From the NCBI RefSeq assembly GCF_900100085.1, contig NZ_FNEJ01000010.1, positions 62,001 to 126,000 of the forward strand: a stretch of DNA of 64,000 bases. Reading direction: 5' to 3'. The position numbers and the translations under genes were made by a program. Shown here one piece after another: positions 36,887-45,429 of this stretch. Source of the stretch: Salipiger marinus (GTDB lineage Bacteria > Pseudomonadota > Alphaproteobacteria > Rhodobacterales > Rhodobacteraceae). Within the stretch, counting starts at the first letter, position 1; every line of letters begins with the position of its first letter. Below the pieces are notes generated by a model. That model worked only from the letters and a program-made list of their open reading frames with translations. It was not told where the DNA came from and did no database searches.

Positions 36887-38473
36887 GTGGCCGACAAAAA
36901 GAAGCCTGTTGACGGCGCCGAGGATCAGACGGACCGCAAGGAGCAGTCCTCTGCGGAGGCAGCAGAGGGTCGTCCAGAGGACGGTCTGACCGACGCGTCC
37001 GGCACGGACACGCTCGCTCAGGCCCCCGACACGCTGGGGGCCGCCGGGGCAGAGGACAGCCTGCCCGCCGAAGACACTGCCGGGATCAGGGCGGACGAGA
37101 CCGTGACGGCGGGGGACGAAACCCTGCCCGCGGCAGAGGACAGCCTGACGCCTGCGGAGGATCTGACCGCGCCGGATCCGCTGATGGCCGGGGATGAAAG
37201 CCTGCCGCGTGAGGACACCCTGACCATGGGCGATGACAGCCTGACGACAGGCGACGACAGCGTTCTGGCGGGCGATGACAGTTTGAGCCATGACGACAGC
37301 CTGCCCGCCACGGAGCGGGACGAGCCCATTCACACGCTGGGCGAGGCCATGGAAGGGGAGGCGGCGCAGGCCGCCGCCATGACCGAGGCCGACACGATCG
37401 CGGGCGACCGGGCCGAGCCCGCCGCCGCTGCCCCTGCTGCCGCCGCAGCGCCGCAGGTGGTCCGCGAGACCGTGGTGGAGCGCAAGGGCGGTTTCGTGCC
37501 CATGGTTCTGGGCGGGGTGATCGCCGCAGGTCTGGGCTGGGGCGTGGCCAGCTGGCAGGCGGGCACGCTGCCCTTTGCCGCAGGCGCGCCGGACCCGTTC
37601 CGGGACGAGGTGACCACCGGTCTATCCGGTCAGGCAGAGCGGCTGACCGCGCTGGAAGGCCGGGTGGAGGATCTGTCCTCGCAGCTTTCGGGCATCGACA
37701 TGGCCGCCCTTCAGACGCAGGCCGAGGATCTCTCCTCGCGGCTTGGCGCGCTGGAAGGGGCGCAGTCCGATCAGGGCACGCAGCTTGGCGATCTGGCGGG
37801 CCGCATCGACACGCTGGAAACCCGCCCCGTGGAGGAGTCGGTCTCTCCGGAGGCGATGGCTGCCTATGAGGAGGCGCTGGCCGATGTGCGCCGCGCCATC
37901 GAGGCGCAGCGCACCGAGGTGGAGCGCATGACGCAGGAATCGCTGGCGGCGCAGGCCGATGCCTCGGATCAGGCGCAGCTGGCGCAGTCCCGCGCGGCGC
38001 TGGCCGATGTCTCGACCGCGCTGCGGGATGGCACGCCCTATGACGAGCCGCTGTCGGTGCTGACCACCAATGGCGTGACGGTGCCCGAGGTGCTGGCCAG
38101 CTCCGCCGCCGAGGGCGTGCCGACGCTGGCCGCGCTGACCGAGGAGTTTCCGCCGCTGGCCCGTGATGCGCTCTCCGCCGCCCGCCGGGCCGAGGCCACC
38201 ACCGAGGACACCACCGCGCGGGTGACGACCTTCCTTGCCAACCAGCTGGGCGCCCGGTCGGTGACGCCGCGGGACGGGTCCGATCCCGACGCGGTGCTGT
38301 CGCGGGCCGAGGCGGCGCTGCGCAGCGGCGATCTTGCCGCCACGCTGCAGGAGCTTGAGGCTCTGCCTGCCCCCGCCGCAGAGGTGCTGACCGGCTGGAC
38401 CGCCCGCGCCGAGACCCGGCAGGGCGCGCTCGACGCGGCAGACGCCGTCGCGCAAGATTTGAACCAAGAATAA
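36887..38473 (+). CDS. Mitofilin/Mic60-like inner-membrane protein (COG4223 type)
   Basis: A 528-residue protein starting at GTG 36887 (VADKKKPVDGAEDQ), with AAAGGG eight bases upstream. Residues 1-150 are acidic and repetitive, with DDSL-like units between about 55 and 140. An alanine-rich linker leads to one transmembrane helix (203-222, FVPMVLGGVIAAGLGWGVAS). Residues 245-400 form a coiled coil (RLTALEGRVEDLSSQLSGIDMAALQTQAEDLSSRLGAL...), and the C-terminus has the mitofilin-like TPYDEPLSVL..GVPTLAALTEEFPPLARDAL. Bacterial Mic60 deforms membranes and supports intracytoplasmic membrane formation. Location between hemD and hemY is the classic context. Confidence 0.85.
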   Translation: MADKKKPVDGAEDQTDRKEQSSAEAAEGRPEDGLTDASGTDTLAQAPDTLGAAGAEDSLPAEDTAGIRADETVTAGDETLPAAEDSLTPAEDLTAPDPLMAGDESLPREDTLTMGDDSLTTGDDSVLAGDDSLSHDDSLPATERDEPIHTLGEAMEGEAAQAAAMTEADTIAGDRAEPAAAAPAAAAAPQVVRETVVERKGGFVPMVLGGVIAAGLGWGVASWQAGTLPFAAGAPDPFRDEVTTGLSGQAERLTALEGRVEDLSSQLSGIDMAALQTQAEDLSSRLGALEGAQSDQGTQLGDLAGRIDTLETRPVEESVSPEAMAAYEEALADVRRAIEAQRTEVERMTQESLAAQADASDQAQLAQSRAALADVSTALRDGTPYDEPLSVLTTNGVTVPEVLASSAAEGVPTLAALTEEFPPLARDALSAARRAEATTEDTTARVTTFLANQLGARSVTPRDGSDPDAVLSRAEAALRSGDLAATLQELEALPAPAAEVLTGWTARAETRQGALDAADAVAQDLNQE

Positions 38474-38489
38474 GGGTAAGGGAGCCACC

Positions 38490-39989
38490 ATGCTCTGGTC
38501 ACTTCTGAAGATCGTTCTCTTCGTTGCCGCTGTGGCGGCCCTCACCCTTGGTGCCGGCTATGTCATGGAAAGCCAAGGCGGGGTGCAGATCACCGTCAGC
38601 GGCATGGAATTCACGCTGGGGCCGCTGCAGTCGGTCATCGCCGCCATCCTGCTGGTGCTGGTGCTGTGGATCGTGTTCAAGGCGGTGTCGCTGCTGATCG
38701 CGGTGCTGAAATTCATCAATGGCGACGACACGGCGCTGTCGCGGCATTTCGACCGCAACCGCGAGCGCAAGGGCTATCAGGCGCTGTCCGAAGGGCTGCT
38801 GGCGCTTGCGGCGGGCGAGGGCAAGCTGGCCATGGCCAAGGCGCAGAAGGCCGAACGCTACCTGCACAAGCCCGAGGTGACGGCGCTGCTGACCGCACAG
38901 GCGGCGGAAATGTCGGGCGACCAGCGCAAGGCCGAAGAGGTCTACAAATCGCTGATCACCCGCGACGAAACGAGGTTTGTCGGCATCCGGGGCCTGATGA
39001 AGCAGAAGCTGGCCAAGGGCGACACTGATACCGCGCTGCAGCTGGCCGAACGCGCCTTCGCGCTGCGGCCCAAGCATGAAGAGGTGCAGGACATCCTGCT
39101 GAAGCTGCAGGCGGTCAAGCATGACTGGCAGGGCGCCCGCCGCACCCTGTCGGCCAAGCTGCGCCACGGATCCATGCCGCGTGACGTTTACAAGCGGCGC
39201 GACGCGGTGCTGGCCCTGTCCGAAGCCAAAGACATCTTTGACGAGGACAAGCCGATCGAGGCGCGCGAGGCGGCGATTGCCGCCTCCAAGGGCTCGCCCG
39301 ATCTGATCCCGGGGGCGGCCATGGCGGCGCGGTCCTATATCGCGCAGGGCAATCCCAAACATGCCGCGCGCATCCTCAAGAAGACATGGTCGGTGGAACC
39401 GCATCCCGATCTGGCCGCCGCCTTTGCCGAGATCGCCCCGGCGGAAACCCCCGCCGAGCGCATGAAGCGGTTCCGCGACCTGACCTCGATCAAGCCCGAC
39501 CACCGCGAGACCCGGCTGCTGAAGGCCGAACTGGCGCTGGCCGCAGAGGATTTCCCCGAGGCGCGCCGCGCCATGGGCGATCTGGTGGACCGCGAACCCG
39601 ACGCGCGGGTGCTGACCGTCATGGCGGCCATTGCCCGGGGCGAGGGCGCCGAGGAGCCGGTGGTGCGCGGCTGGCTGGCCAAGGCGCTGGTGGCGCCGCG
39701 TGGCCCGCAATGGGTCTGCGACAACTGCAACCACATCCACCGCGACTGGCAGCCGGTCTGCGAGAACTGCGAAGGCTTCGACACACTCAGCTGGAAGACC
39801 CCGCCGCATTCCGACGTGGCCCCTGCAGGCGCCGAGATGCTGCCGCTGATCGTGGGCAAGCTGGAGGACCGCAGACACCCCGAAGCGGAGGCCCAGCAGA
39901 CCGAAATCCTTGGTCCCTCGACCACGTCGGCAGAGGCGGATCCGGTCCGGGAAACGGCCCCGGAGATGCACGAAGAGAAGGCAAAATAG
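38490..39989 (+). CDS. hemY: HemY-type TPR membrane protein with C-terminal zinc ribbon
   Basis: A 499-residue protein with two N-terminal transmembrane helices (about residues 3-27 and 46-73), the HemY_N domain, then TPR-like helices through residue 400 (GYQALSEGLLALAAGEGKLAMAKAQKAERYL and following). Near 410-435 is a four-cysteine ribbon, WVCDNCNHIHRDWQPVCENCEGFDTLSW, similar to the rubredoxin-like domain of LapB/YciM. Despite its name this family is not protoporphyrinogen oxidase; the role in tetrapyrrole metabolism is unclear. It is cotranscribed with mic60, 16 bp apart. The ribbon makes an envelope quality-control role plausible. Confidence 0.88.
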   Translation: MLWSLLKIVLFVAAVAALTLGAGYVMESQGGVQITVSGMEFTLGPLQSVIAAILLVLVLWIVFKAVSLLIAVLKFINGDDTALSRHFDRNRERKGYQALSEGLLALAAGEGKLAMAKAQKAERYLHKPEVTALLTAQAAEMSGDQRKAEEVYKSLITRDETRFVGIRGLMKQKLAKGDTDTALQLAERAFALRPKHEEVQDILLKLQAVKHDWQGARRTLSAKLRHGSMPRDVYKRRDAVLALSEAKDIFDEDKPIEAREAAIAASKGSPDLIPGAAMAARSYIAQGNPKHAARILKKTWSVEPHPDLAAAFAEIAPAETPAERMKRFRDLTSIKPDHRETRLLKAELALAAEDFPEARRAMGDLVDREPDARVLTVMAAIARGEGAEEPVVRGWLAKALVAPRGPQWVCDNCNHIHRDWQPVCENCEGFDTLSWKTPPHSDVAPAGAEMLPLIVGKLEDRRHPEAEAQQTEILGPSTTSAEADPVRETAPEMHEEKAK

Positions 39990-40033
39990 CCCTTCCCCTG
40001 CAGCGGCCTCGGTGTTAAGAGGCCGCTCACCAG

Positions 40034-40109
40034 GCCGCTGTAGCTCAGCTGGTAGAGCACGTCATTCGTAATGATGGGGTCGGGGGTTCGAGTCCCTTCA
40101 GCGGCACCA
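40034..40109 (+). tRNA. tRNA-Thr (anticodon CGT)
   Basis: A 76-nt cloverleaf including an encoded CCA. The acceptor stem GCCGCTG (40034-40040) pairs with CAGCGGC (40099-40105). The anticodon arm is TCATT-CGT-AATGA, and the T arm contains GGTTCGAGTCC. The anticodon CGT reads the ACG threonine codon. Base 37 is A, so it is a target of the t6A enzymes encoded in this window. A terminator follows at 40133-40160. Confidence 0.97.
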
Positions 40110-40132
40110 CCACTCTCAGGTCAGACCATAGA

Positions 40133-40160
40133 AAAAGCCGCCCCGACCGGGGCGGCTTTT
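40133..40160. terminator. Bidirectional Rho-independent terminator
   Basis: AAAAGCCGCCCC (40133-40144) pairs with GGGGCGGCTTTT (40149-40160) over GACC. It ends the tRNA transcript on the plus strand and, with its own T-tract, the BCCT transcript on the minus strand. Confidence 0.93.
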
Positions 40161-40183
40161 CTGTTTGCGGATCATTCGCGGAG

Positions 40184-40220
40184 GAAGGTCCGGGCGCAGG
40201 GGCGCTGCGTCCGGACCTTC
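40184..40220 (-). other. 16-bp stem-loop just after the BCCT stop codon
   Basis: GAAGGTCCGGGCGCAG (40184-40199) pairs with CTGCGTCCGGACCTTC (40205-40220), one G-U wobble, loop GGGCG. It begins 4 bp after the transporter stop and precedes the real terminator. No T-run, so a 3'-end stability hairpin is likelier. Confidence 0.6.
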
Positions 40221-40224
40221 TCCG

Positions 40225-41886
40225 TCACTCTGCGGCGGGGATGTCCACCGTCACCGACTGGACGCCCTGCCGGTTGCGCAGGCCGTCGCGGTAGATCGCC
40301 TTGAACAGGCCAAGGCACATCAGCACCATCACCACGCTGAAGGGCAGCGCGCCGATCACCATGGCGGTCTGGATCGCGGTCAGCCCGCCGACCAGCAGCA
40401 GCGCCGCCACCACCAGACCCAGCGACACGCCCCAGAAGATGATGTGGGGCCGCGCCTTGGGGCCTTCGTCGCCCGCGGCGTTGATGGTGTTCACGATCAG
40501 CACGGCGGAGTCGGCGGAGGTGACCAGATAGGTCATCAGCAGGATCACGATGATCACCGCCATGATCCAGCCCAGCACGTCGCCCAGCATGATGCCGGTC
40601 ATGGTGAAGATCTTCGCGCCGTCGGTGGAGCCGAAGATGGCGCCATTGGCGAGGCCGTTCAGTTCCATGTCGATGGCGGTGCCGCCCGCGAAGGAGAACC
40701 ACACGAAGCACATCAGCGACGGCACGATCATCGCGCCCAGCACGAATTCGCGGATCGTCCGCCCGCGCGAGATGCGGGCAAGGAACAGGCCGACGAAGGG
40801 CGCGAAGGCCACCCACCATGCCCAGTAGAACACGGTCCAGCCACCCTGCCAGCCCGAGAGCGCGGCGGAAGGTTCGGTGCCGTCGCTGCGATAGACGGTG
40901 AACAGCATTTCCGGCAGGGAGATCAGGTAATTCAGCGTGCCCATGAACAGCGCCTGCATGCCGAACCATGTGGAGCCGAAGATCATCAGGAAGGCGAGCA
41001 GGAAGATGCTGAGCCCCATGTTGATGTTGGACAGCCACTTGATGCCCTTGCCCACGCCGGACAGCGCCGACAGGGTGGAGGCGCCCATAATGATGATGAT
41101 GGCCACGATAATCCCGGCGGTGGAGGCGTTGCCCTCTTCATTCACCAGCCACGCGCCGACGCCGATCTTGCTCATGCCCGCGACGAACTGTTCCACGCCA
41201 AAGCCCAGCGTCTGCGCCACGCCAAGGATGGTGGCGATCACGGCGACGATGTCGACCAGATGGCCCAAGGGCCCCGACAGCGCCTTGCCGAAAAGCGGCG
41301 TCAGCGAGGAGCGGATGGTCAGCGGCAGGCCGCGGCGATAGGTGAAATATCCCAGCGCGAGCCCGGCAATGGCATAGGAAGACCATGCCGAGAAACCCCA
41401 GTGCAGGTAGGACCATTTATAGGCGTTCAGGAAGTTGTCCATGCCTTCGGCGGTGGCCTGACCAAGGATCACGTCCGGGTTGGTGCGGAAGTGATAGATC
41501 GGCTCGGCCACGGCCCATGTCAGCATGCCGACCCCGATGCCCGCGCCGAACATCATGGAAAACCACGAGAAGTTGTCGAATTCCGGTTTTTCGTCGTCAT
41601 GGCCCAGCTTCAGCTTGCCCGCTGCCGGCCAGATCGCCAGCGCCAGACAGACCACCACGAACAGCGCCATCAGATAGATGTACCAGCTTGCGAAATTCGC
41701 AAGAATGAAGGTGTTGAGCCCGCCCAGCACGGCCCCGGCCTGATCCGGAAAGGCCACGGCCCAGAGCACGAGGCCGCCGACGGCGAGCTTTGAGGTCACC
41801 GTGACGTCAAGGCTGAAGCCGCTGTAGAACCCGCTTTCCGCAGTCTTGATCGGCAGGTCGGAGAGAGGAGGTTTGAGTTTTGCCAT
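40225..41886 (-). CDS. BCCT family betaine/choline-type transporter
   Basis: A 553-residue transporter with twelve hydrophobic helices. The BCCT signatures are FGAGIGVGMLTWAVAEPIYHF, WGFSAWSSYAIAGLALGYFTYRRGLPL and the aromatic box WTVFYWAWWVAFAPFVGLFLARISRGRTIREFVLG. The ATG at 41886 was chosen over an in-frame GTG two codons earlier. It lies 97 bp after betC on the same strand, so its substrate is probably choline-O-sulfate, choline or glycine betaine; this is inference from context. The N-terminus is preceded by a cytoplasmic tail of about 25 residues. Confidence 0.93.
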   Translation of the reverse strand: MAKLKPPLSDLPIKTAESGFYSGFSLDVTVTSKLAVGGLVLWAVAFPDQAGAVLGGLNTFILANFASWYIYLMALFVVVCLALAIWPAAGKLKLGHDDEKPEFDNFSWFSMMFGAGIGVGMLTWAVAEPIYHFRTNPDVILGQATAEGMDNFLNAYKWSYLHWGFSAWSSYAIAGLALGYFTYRRGLPLTIRSSLTPLFGKALSGPLGHLVDIVAVIATILGVAQTLGFGVEQFVAGMSKIGVGAWLVNEEGNASTAGIIVAIIIIMGASTLSALSGVGKGIKWLSNINMGLSIFLLAFLMIFGSTWFGMQALFMGTLNYLISLPEMLFTVYRSDGTEPSAALSGWQGGWTVFYWAWWVAFAPFVGLFLARISRGRTIREFVLGAMIVPSLMCFVWFSFAGGTAIDMELNGLANGAIFGSTDGAKIFTMTGIMLGDVLGWIMAVIIVILLMTYLVTSADSAVLIVNTINAAGDEGPKARPHIIFWGVSLGLVVAALLLVGGLTAIQTAMVIGALPFSVVMVLMCLGLFKAIYRDGLRNRQGVQSVTVDIPAAE

Positions 41887-41983
41887 AGTCACCTATTCCC
41901 TGTTGCATGGGCTTTGGGGTGTCCCGGACGCGAAGCCCTTGCGCGGTCCGGGTTGGTCAGAGGCACGCCCATCCGGGCGCGCG

Positions 41984-43507
41984 TCATTCGCCGCGGGGGA
42001 AGCGCTGGGAGTCTTCCACCACGTTCAGATCCATGTGGTTGCGCATGTACCGCTCCGATGCCTTCTGCAGCGGCTGGAAATCCCACGGGAAATAGGCGCC
42101 GTTGCGCAGGGCCTCGTAGACGATCCAGCGCCGCGCCTGGCTTTGCCGCACCTCGGCATCGAACCGGGCCAGATCCCAGCGGTGATCGGCCATGTCGCGG
42201 AACCGGGCCAGCGTCTCGGCATGGGCCGGATCCTGTGCCAGATTGGCCAGTTCATGCGGATCGGACTGCAGGTTGAACAGCTGGTCCGGATCCAGCGCGC
42301 AGCGGGTGTATTTCCACGGCCCCTGCCGCAGCGCCACCATCGGCGCGTAAGAGGCTTCGGCGGCATATTCCATCGCCACGGGGCTGGCACGCTCGGCACC
42401 CTGTCCCAGCGGCACAAGGCTTTCGCCATCGGTCCAGTCGCGGATCTCGTCGATGGACACGCCCGCCAGATCACACAGGGTCGGGCAGATGTCGATGTTG
42501 CTCACCGGGGCGTCGATCCGGCCCGGCGCCATCTGCGGGGCAGCGATCATCAGCGGCACGCGCGAGGCGCCTTCAAAGAAGCTCATCTTGAACCACAACC
42601 CGCGCTCGCCCAGCATGTCGCCATGATCCGACACCAGCAGGATGATGGTGTTATCCTCGGCCCGGGTGCCGCGCAGCGCCTCCATCACCTCGCCGATCTT
42701 GTCATCCAGATAGGAGATATTGGCGAAATAGCCCTGACGGGCGCGGCGCACGTTGTCATCGGTGATGTCATAGCTGCGCCAGTCATTCGCGTCGAAGATG
42801 CGCTGCGAATGCGGATCCTGATCCTCGTAGGGGATGGGGGCCACTTCGGGCAGCAGATGAGCGCAGTCGTCATACAGATCCCAGTATTTGCGGCGGGCCA
42901 CGTAGGGATCATGCGGATGGGTGAAGCTGACGGTCAGGCACCATGGCCGCGCATCCTTGCCGCGCGCCAGATCATAAACCTTGCGGGTGGCGTGATAGGC
43001 GACCTCGTCGTCATATTCCATCTGGTTGGTGATCTCGGCCACGCCCGCACCGGTGACGCTGCCCATGTTGTGATACCACCATTCGATGCGCTCGCCGGGC
43101 TTGCGATAGTCCGGCGTCCAGCCGAAATCGGGCGGGTAGATGTCGGTGGTTAGCCGTTCCTCGAACCCGTGCAGCTGGTCGGGGCCGACAAAATGCATCT
43201 TGCCAGAGAGGGCGGTCTGGTAGCCCGCCCGCCGCAGGTGATGGGCATAGGTCGGGATGGAGGAGGCGAATTCCGCCGCGTTGTCATAGACCCCGGTGCG
43301 CGAGGGCAGCTGCCCGGACATGTAGCTCGCCCGTCCCGGCGCGCAGAGCGGCGAGGCGGTATAGGCGTTGCGGAACCGGGTCGACCGCGCGGCCAGCGCC
43401 TTGAGGTTGGGGGCGTGCAGCCAGTCTGCGGGGCCATCGGGAAACAGCGTGCCGTTCAGCTGGTCCACCATGAAGATCAGGATGTTCGGGCGCGAAGGAT
43501 TGGTCAT
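41984..43507 (-). CDS. betC: Choline-sulfatase
   Basis: A 507-residue sulfatase that hydrolyses choline-O-sulfate to choline and sulfate. The start MTNPSRPNILIFMVDQLNGTLFPD at 43507 matches BetC. The formylglycine site is SPLCAPGRASYMSG (Cys55 in CxPxR). DQ near the N-terminus, LVSDHGDMLGERGLWFKMSFFEGASRVPLM, and the BetC C-terminal extension ending SERYMRNHMDLNVVEDSQRFPRG are characteristic. No signal peptide, so cytoplasmic. Its regulator is the divergent LysR gene and a BCCT transporter follows. The anaerobic or FGE-type enzyme that matures the cysteine is not in this window. Confidence 0.96.
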   Translation of the reverse strand: MTNPSRPNILIFMVDQLNGTLFPDGPADWLHAPNLKALAARSTRFRNAYTASPLCAPGRASYMSGQLPSRTGVYDNAAEFASSIPTYAHHLRRAGYQTALSGKMHFVGPDQLHGFEERLTTDIYPPDFGWTPDYRKPGERIEWWYHNMGSVTGAGVAEITNQMEYDDEVAYHATRKVYDLARGKDARPWCLTVSFTHPHDPYVARRKYWDLYDDCAHLLPEVAPIPYEDQDPHSQRIFDANDWRSYDITDDNVRRARQGYFANISYLDDKIGEVMEALRGTRAEDNTIILLVSDHGDMLGERGLWFKMSFFEGASRVPLMIAAPQMAPGRIDAPVSNIDICPTLCDLAGVSIDEIRDWTDGESLVPLGQGAERASPVAMEYAAEASYAPMVALRQGPWKYTRCALDPDQLFNLQSDPHELANLAQDPAHAETLARFRDMADHRWDLARFDAEVRQSQARRWIVYEALRNGAYFPWDFQPLQKASERYMRNHMDLNVVEDSQRFPRGE

Positions 43508-43703
43508 TCCATGCTTTCTGCAACTGCGTGGCGCGGCGCGGGTGCCGCAGGACCGGCGGCAACCGCCGGGGTGGGCCAGGGCCGTCTGCCGGAACCGGCG
43601 CGCGGCACGCGCCCCATGCGCCGCGGCTTTGGGCAGGCCGCGGCGGCACCGGCTGTCATTCGGAAACCTGATATGAGTCCAGCTAAGGTTAATTGACTTT
43701 TCT

Positions 43704-44660
43704 GTGAATGCACTGCCGAATCCTCTAATGTCTGACCTTGGCAATCCTTATAGCTTCTTCGCCCGGTACAGCGCCGATCTGTGCCTGTTCCTGCTGGTGG
43801 CCGACTGTGGCCAGCTGTCGCGCGCGGCTGAACTTTGCGGCCTGTCGCAGCCGCGGCTGAGCCAGCGGATGAAGTCGCTGGAGGACAGTCTGGGCAAGCC
43901 GCTGCTGCTGCGCCAGCGCCGCGGCGTGGCGCTGACCCGGGCCGGGCAGGATCTGCGCGACGCGGTAGAGCCGCATCTGCGCGAGGCCAGCGCCGCCTTC
44001 CTGCGGCTGCAGCAGCGCCCGAAGCGCCGCGCGGTGGTCATCGAAACCGATCTGGCGCTGGCCAGTTTCCGGCTGCTGCCGATCTTTCCCGCGCTCTGCG
44101 CCGATCATGACAGCCTGCGCCTGTCGCTGCTCAGCCGCCAGCTTCCCGACCGCGAGGCCGACGGCATGGCGGATCTGACCGTGCGGATGGAACCGCGCTG
44201 CGCCGACGGGCCGCGCGTCCGCTGCCTGTTCCCGGAACGGGTGGTGGCGGTGTGCAGCCCCGGCTTCAAGGCGCGGCATCCGCAGATGCGGCAGCTGCGC
44301 GACCTGCTGGATCTGCCGCTGATCGACCTGACCAGCGTGGCGGTCGCACCTTGGTTCACATGGCCGCGCTGGCTGCAGCATCACGGCCTGTCGCTGTCCG
44401 GCAGCGGCGACCGGCTGAGCTTCAGCAGCTATGACCACGTCATCCAGTCCGCCGAAGAGGGCTTAGGCATCGCGCTGGGGTGGCGTGGCCTGATCGACAG
44501 CCGTCTGGCGGCGGGACGGCTGGTGCCCGCCTTCGAGACCGAGGCGGAAAGCGATCAGGGCTATGTGCTGCGGATGACGGCTGCGCGCCCGGCGGCAGAG
44601 GTGCGGGCGGTGTTCGACTGGATCAGCCTGCGTCTGACCGGGCCAGAGGCCGCGCGCTGA
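43704..44660 (+). CDS. LysR family regulator of choline-sulfate use
   Basis: A 318-residue LysR regulator. The HTH is SADLCLFLLVADCGQLSRAAELCGLSQPRLSQRMKSLEDSLGKPLLLRQRRGVALTRAGQDL, with an unusual start (a second ATG at 43728, MSDLGNPYSFFARYS, is a possible alternative). The effector domain follows with VIETDLALASFRLLPIFP and VIQSAEEGLGIALGWRGLIDSRLAAGRLVPAF. It is divergent from betC with a 196-bp shared upstream region, the standard arrangement for a LysR protein and its target. Its C-terminus overlaps the convergent methyltransferase gene by 38 bp. Confidence 0.9.
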   Translation: MNALPNPLMSDLGNPYSFFARYSADLCLFLLVADCGQLSRAAELCGLSQPRLSQRMKSLEDSLGKPLLLRQRRGVALTRAGQDLRDAVEPHLREASAAFLRLQQRPKRRAVVIETDLALASFRLLPIFPALCADHDSLRLSLLSRQLPDREADGMADLTVRMEPRCADGPRVRCLFPERVVAVCSPGFKARHPQMRQLRDLLDLPLIDLTSVAVAPWFTWPRWLQHHGLSLSGSGDRLSFSSYDHVIQSAEEGLGIALGWRGLIDSRLAAGRLVPAFETEAESDQGYVLRMTAARPAAEVRAVFDWISLRLTGPEAAR

Positions 44661-45303
44661 ACAGCACCTGCCCGCGCGGCAGCAGGGTGTCATGGCGGGT
44701 CAGCGCCCAGCCGGTGACGCGGGCCATATGCGCCACATCCTCCGCCAGCACGTGATAGGGCACGCGCAGGTCATGGGTCACCACCCCGTCGCGCTGCCGG
44801 TAGGGGCGGGCGGCCTGCGCCGCGTCGGGCACCAGAAACACGGTGAACAGCAGCTGTTCCAGCCGGGGAAAGCGCTGCAGGCGGGTCAGCGCGCGACGCA
44901 GCGCCGCCATGGGCAGATGCGGAAAGACGGCAAAGGCGATGGCATGGGTGATGGTGTCGGGGATGCCGGGACAGGCAAATTCGGCGTCCTGCACCAGCTG
45001 CGCCGGATCAAGCCGCGCCGGATCCGCCAGTTCGCGCGCATGTCCCGCCAGCATCAGCGCACGAGAGGCATCGGTGGCCCAGTAATGGCCCGGCTCCAGA
45101 TAGGGCACGGCCTTGCATCCCAGCCGCAGCGCGCCCGCGCCGATGTCCAGCAGGTGATGCTGCGGCAGCAGCCCCGCCGCCTGCAGCACCGCCATCTGCG
45201 CGCGCCCGGTCTCCTCCCAGCGGCCCCCCACGATGTCGCGATGCCGCCCCGTGGCGACGGCAGTGTCATAGAATCCGGGGGTGTCATAGGGGGACTGGGC
45301 CAT
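44623..45303 (-). CDS. Class I SAM-dependent methyltransferase
   Basis: A 226-residue protein. The start MAQSPYDTPGFYDTAVATGRHRDIVGGRWEETGRAQMAVL at 45303 was chosen because the preceding frame shows no coding features. Motif I is HHLLDIGAGALRLGCKAVPYLEPGHYWATDAS (D-x-G-x-G variant with LDIGAGALR). Further on are ITHAIAFAVFPHLPMAALRRALTRL and DGVVTHDLRVPYHVLAEDVAHMARVTGWALTRHD. The N-terminal pattern resembles methyltransferases seen in glycan or toxin loci, but the substrate is unknown. It overlaps the end of the convergent LysR gene. Confidence 0.82.
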   Translation of the reverse strand: MAQSPYDTPGFYDTAVATGRHRDIVGGRWEETGRAQMAVLQAAGLLPQHHLLDIGAGALRLGCKAVPYLEPGHYWATDASRALMLAGHARELADPARLDPAQLVQDAEFACPGIPDTITHAIAFAVFPHLPMAALRRALTRLQRFPRLEQLLFTVFLVPDAAQAARPYRQRDGVVTHDLRVPYHVLAEDVAHMARVTGWALTRHDTLLPRGQVLFSARPLARSDAG

Positions 45304-45362
45304 GGCGCGCACATGCGCACAGCCCGCGCGCAAGTCCAGTGGCAAAATGGCGGCGGCTGAAT

Positions 45363-45394
45363 CGGAAACCGCCACGCAGCGGGCTGCGTGGCGG
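45363..45394 (-). terminator. Terminator of the sugar transferase gene
   Basis: CCGCCACGCAG (45369-45379) pairs perfectly with CTGCGTGGCGG (45384-45394), loop CGGG. In the minus-strand transcript it is followed by TTTCC. It lies 35 bp beyond the sugar transferase stop. Confidence 0.75.
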
Positions 45395-45429
45395 ATCAAT
45401 GTGGTCCTCTGGATGTCAGGCCGACAGGG

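Noticed and set aside
38490-39989. Protoporphyrinogen oxidase, suggested by the gene name hemY
   Set aside because: The sequence is a membrane-TPR protein without an FAD-binding motif. The name is historical for proteobacterial HemY.
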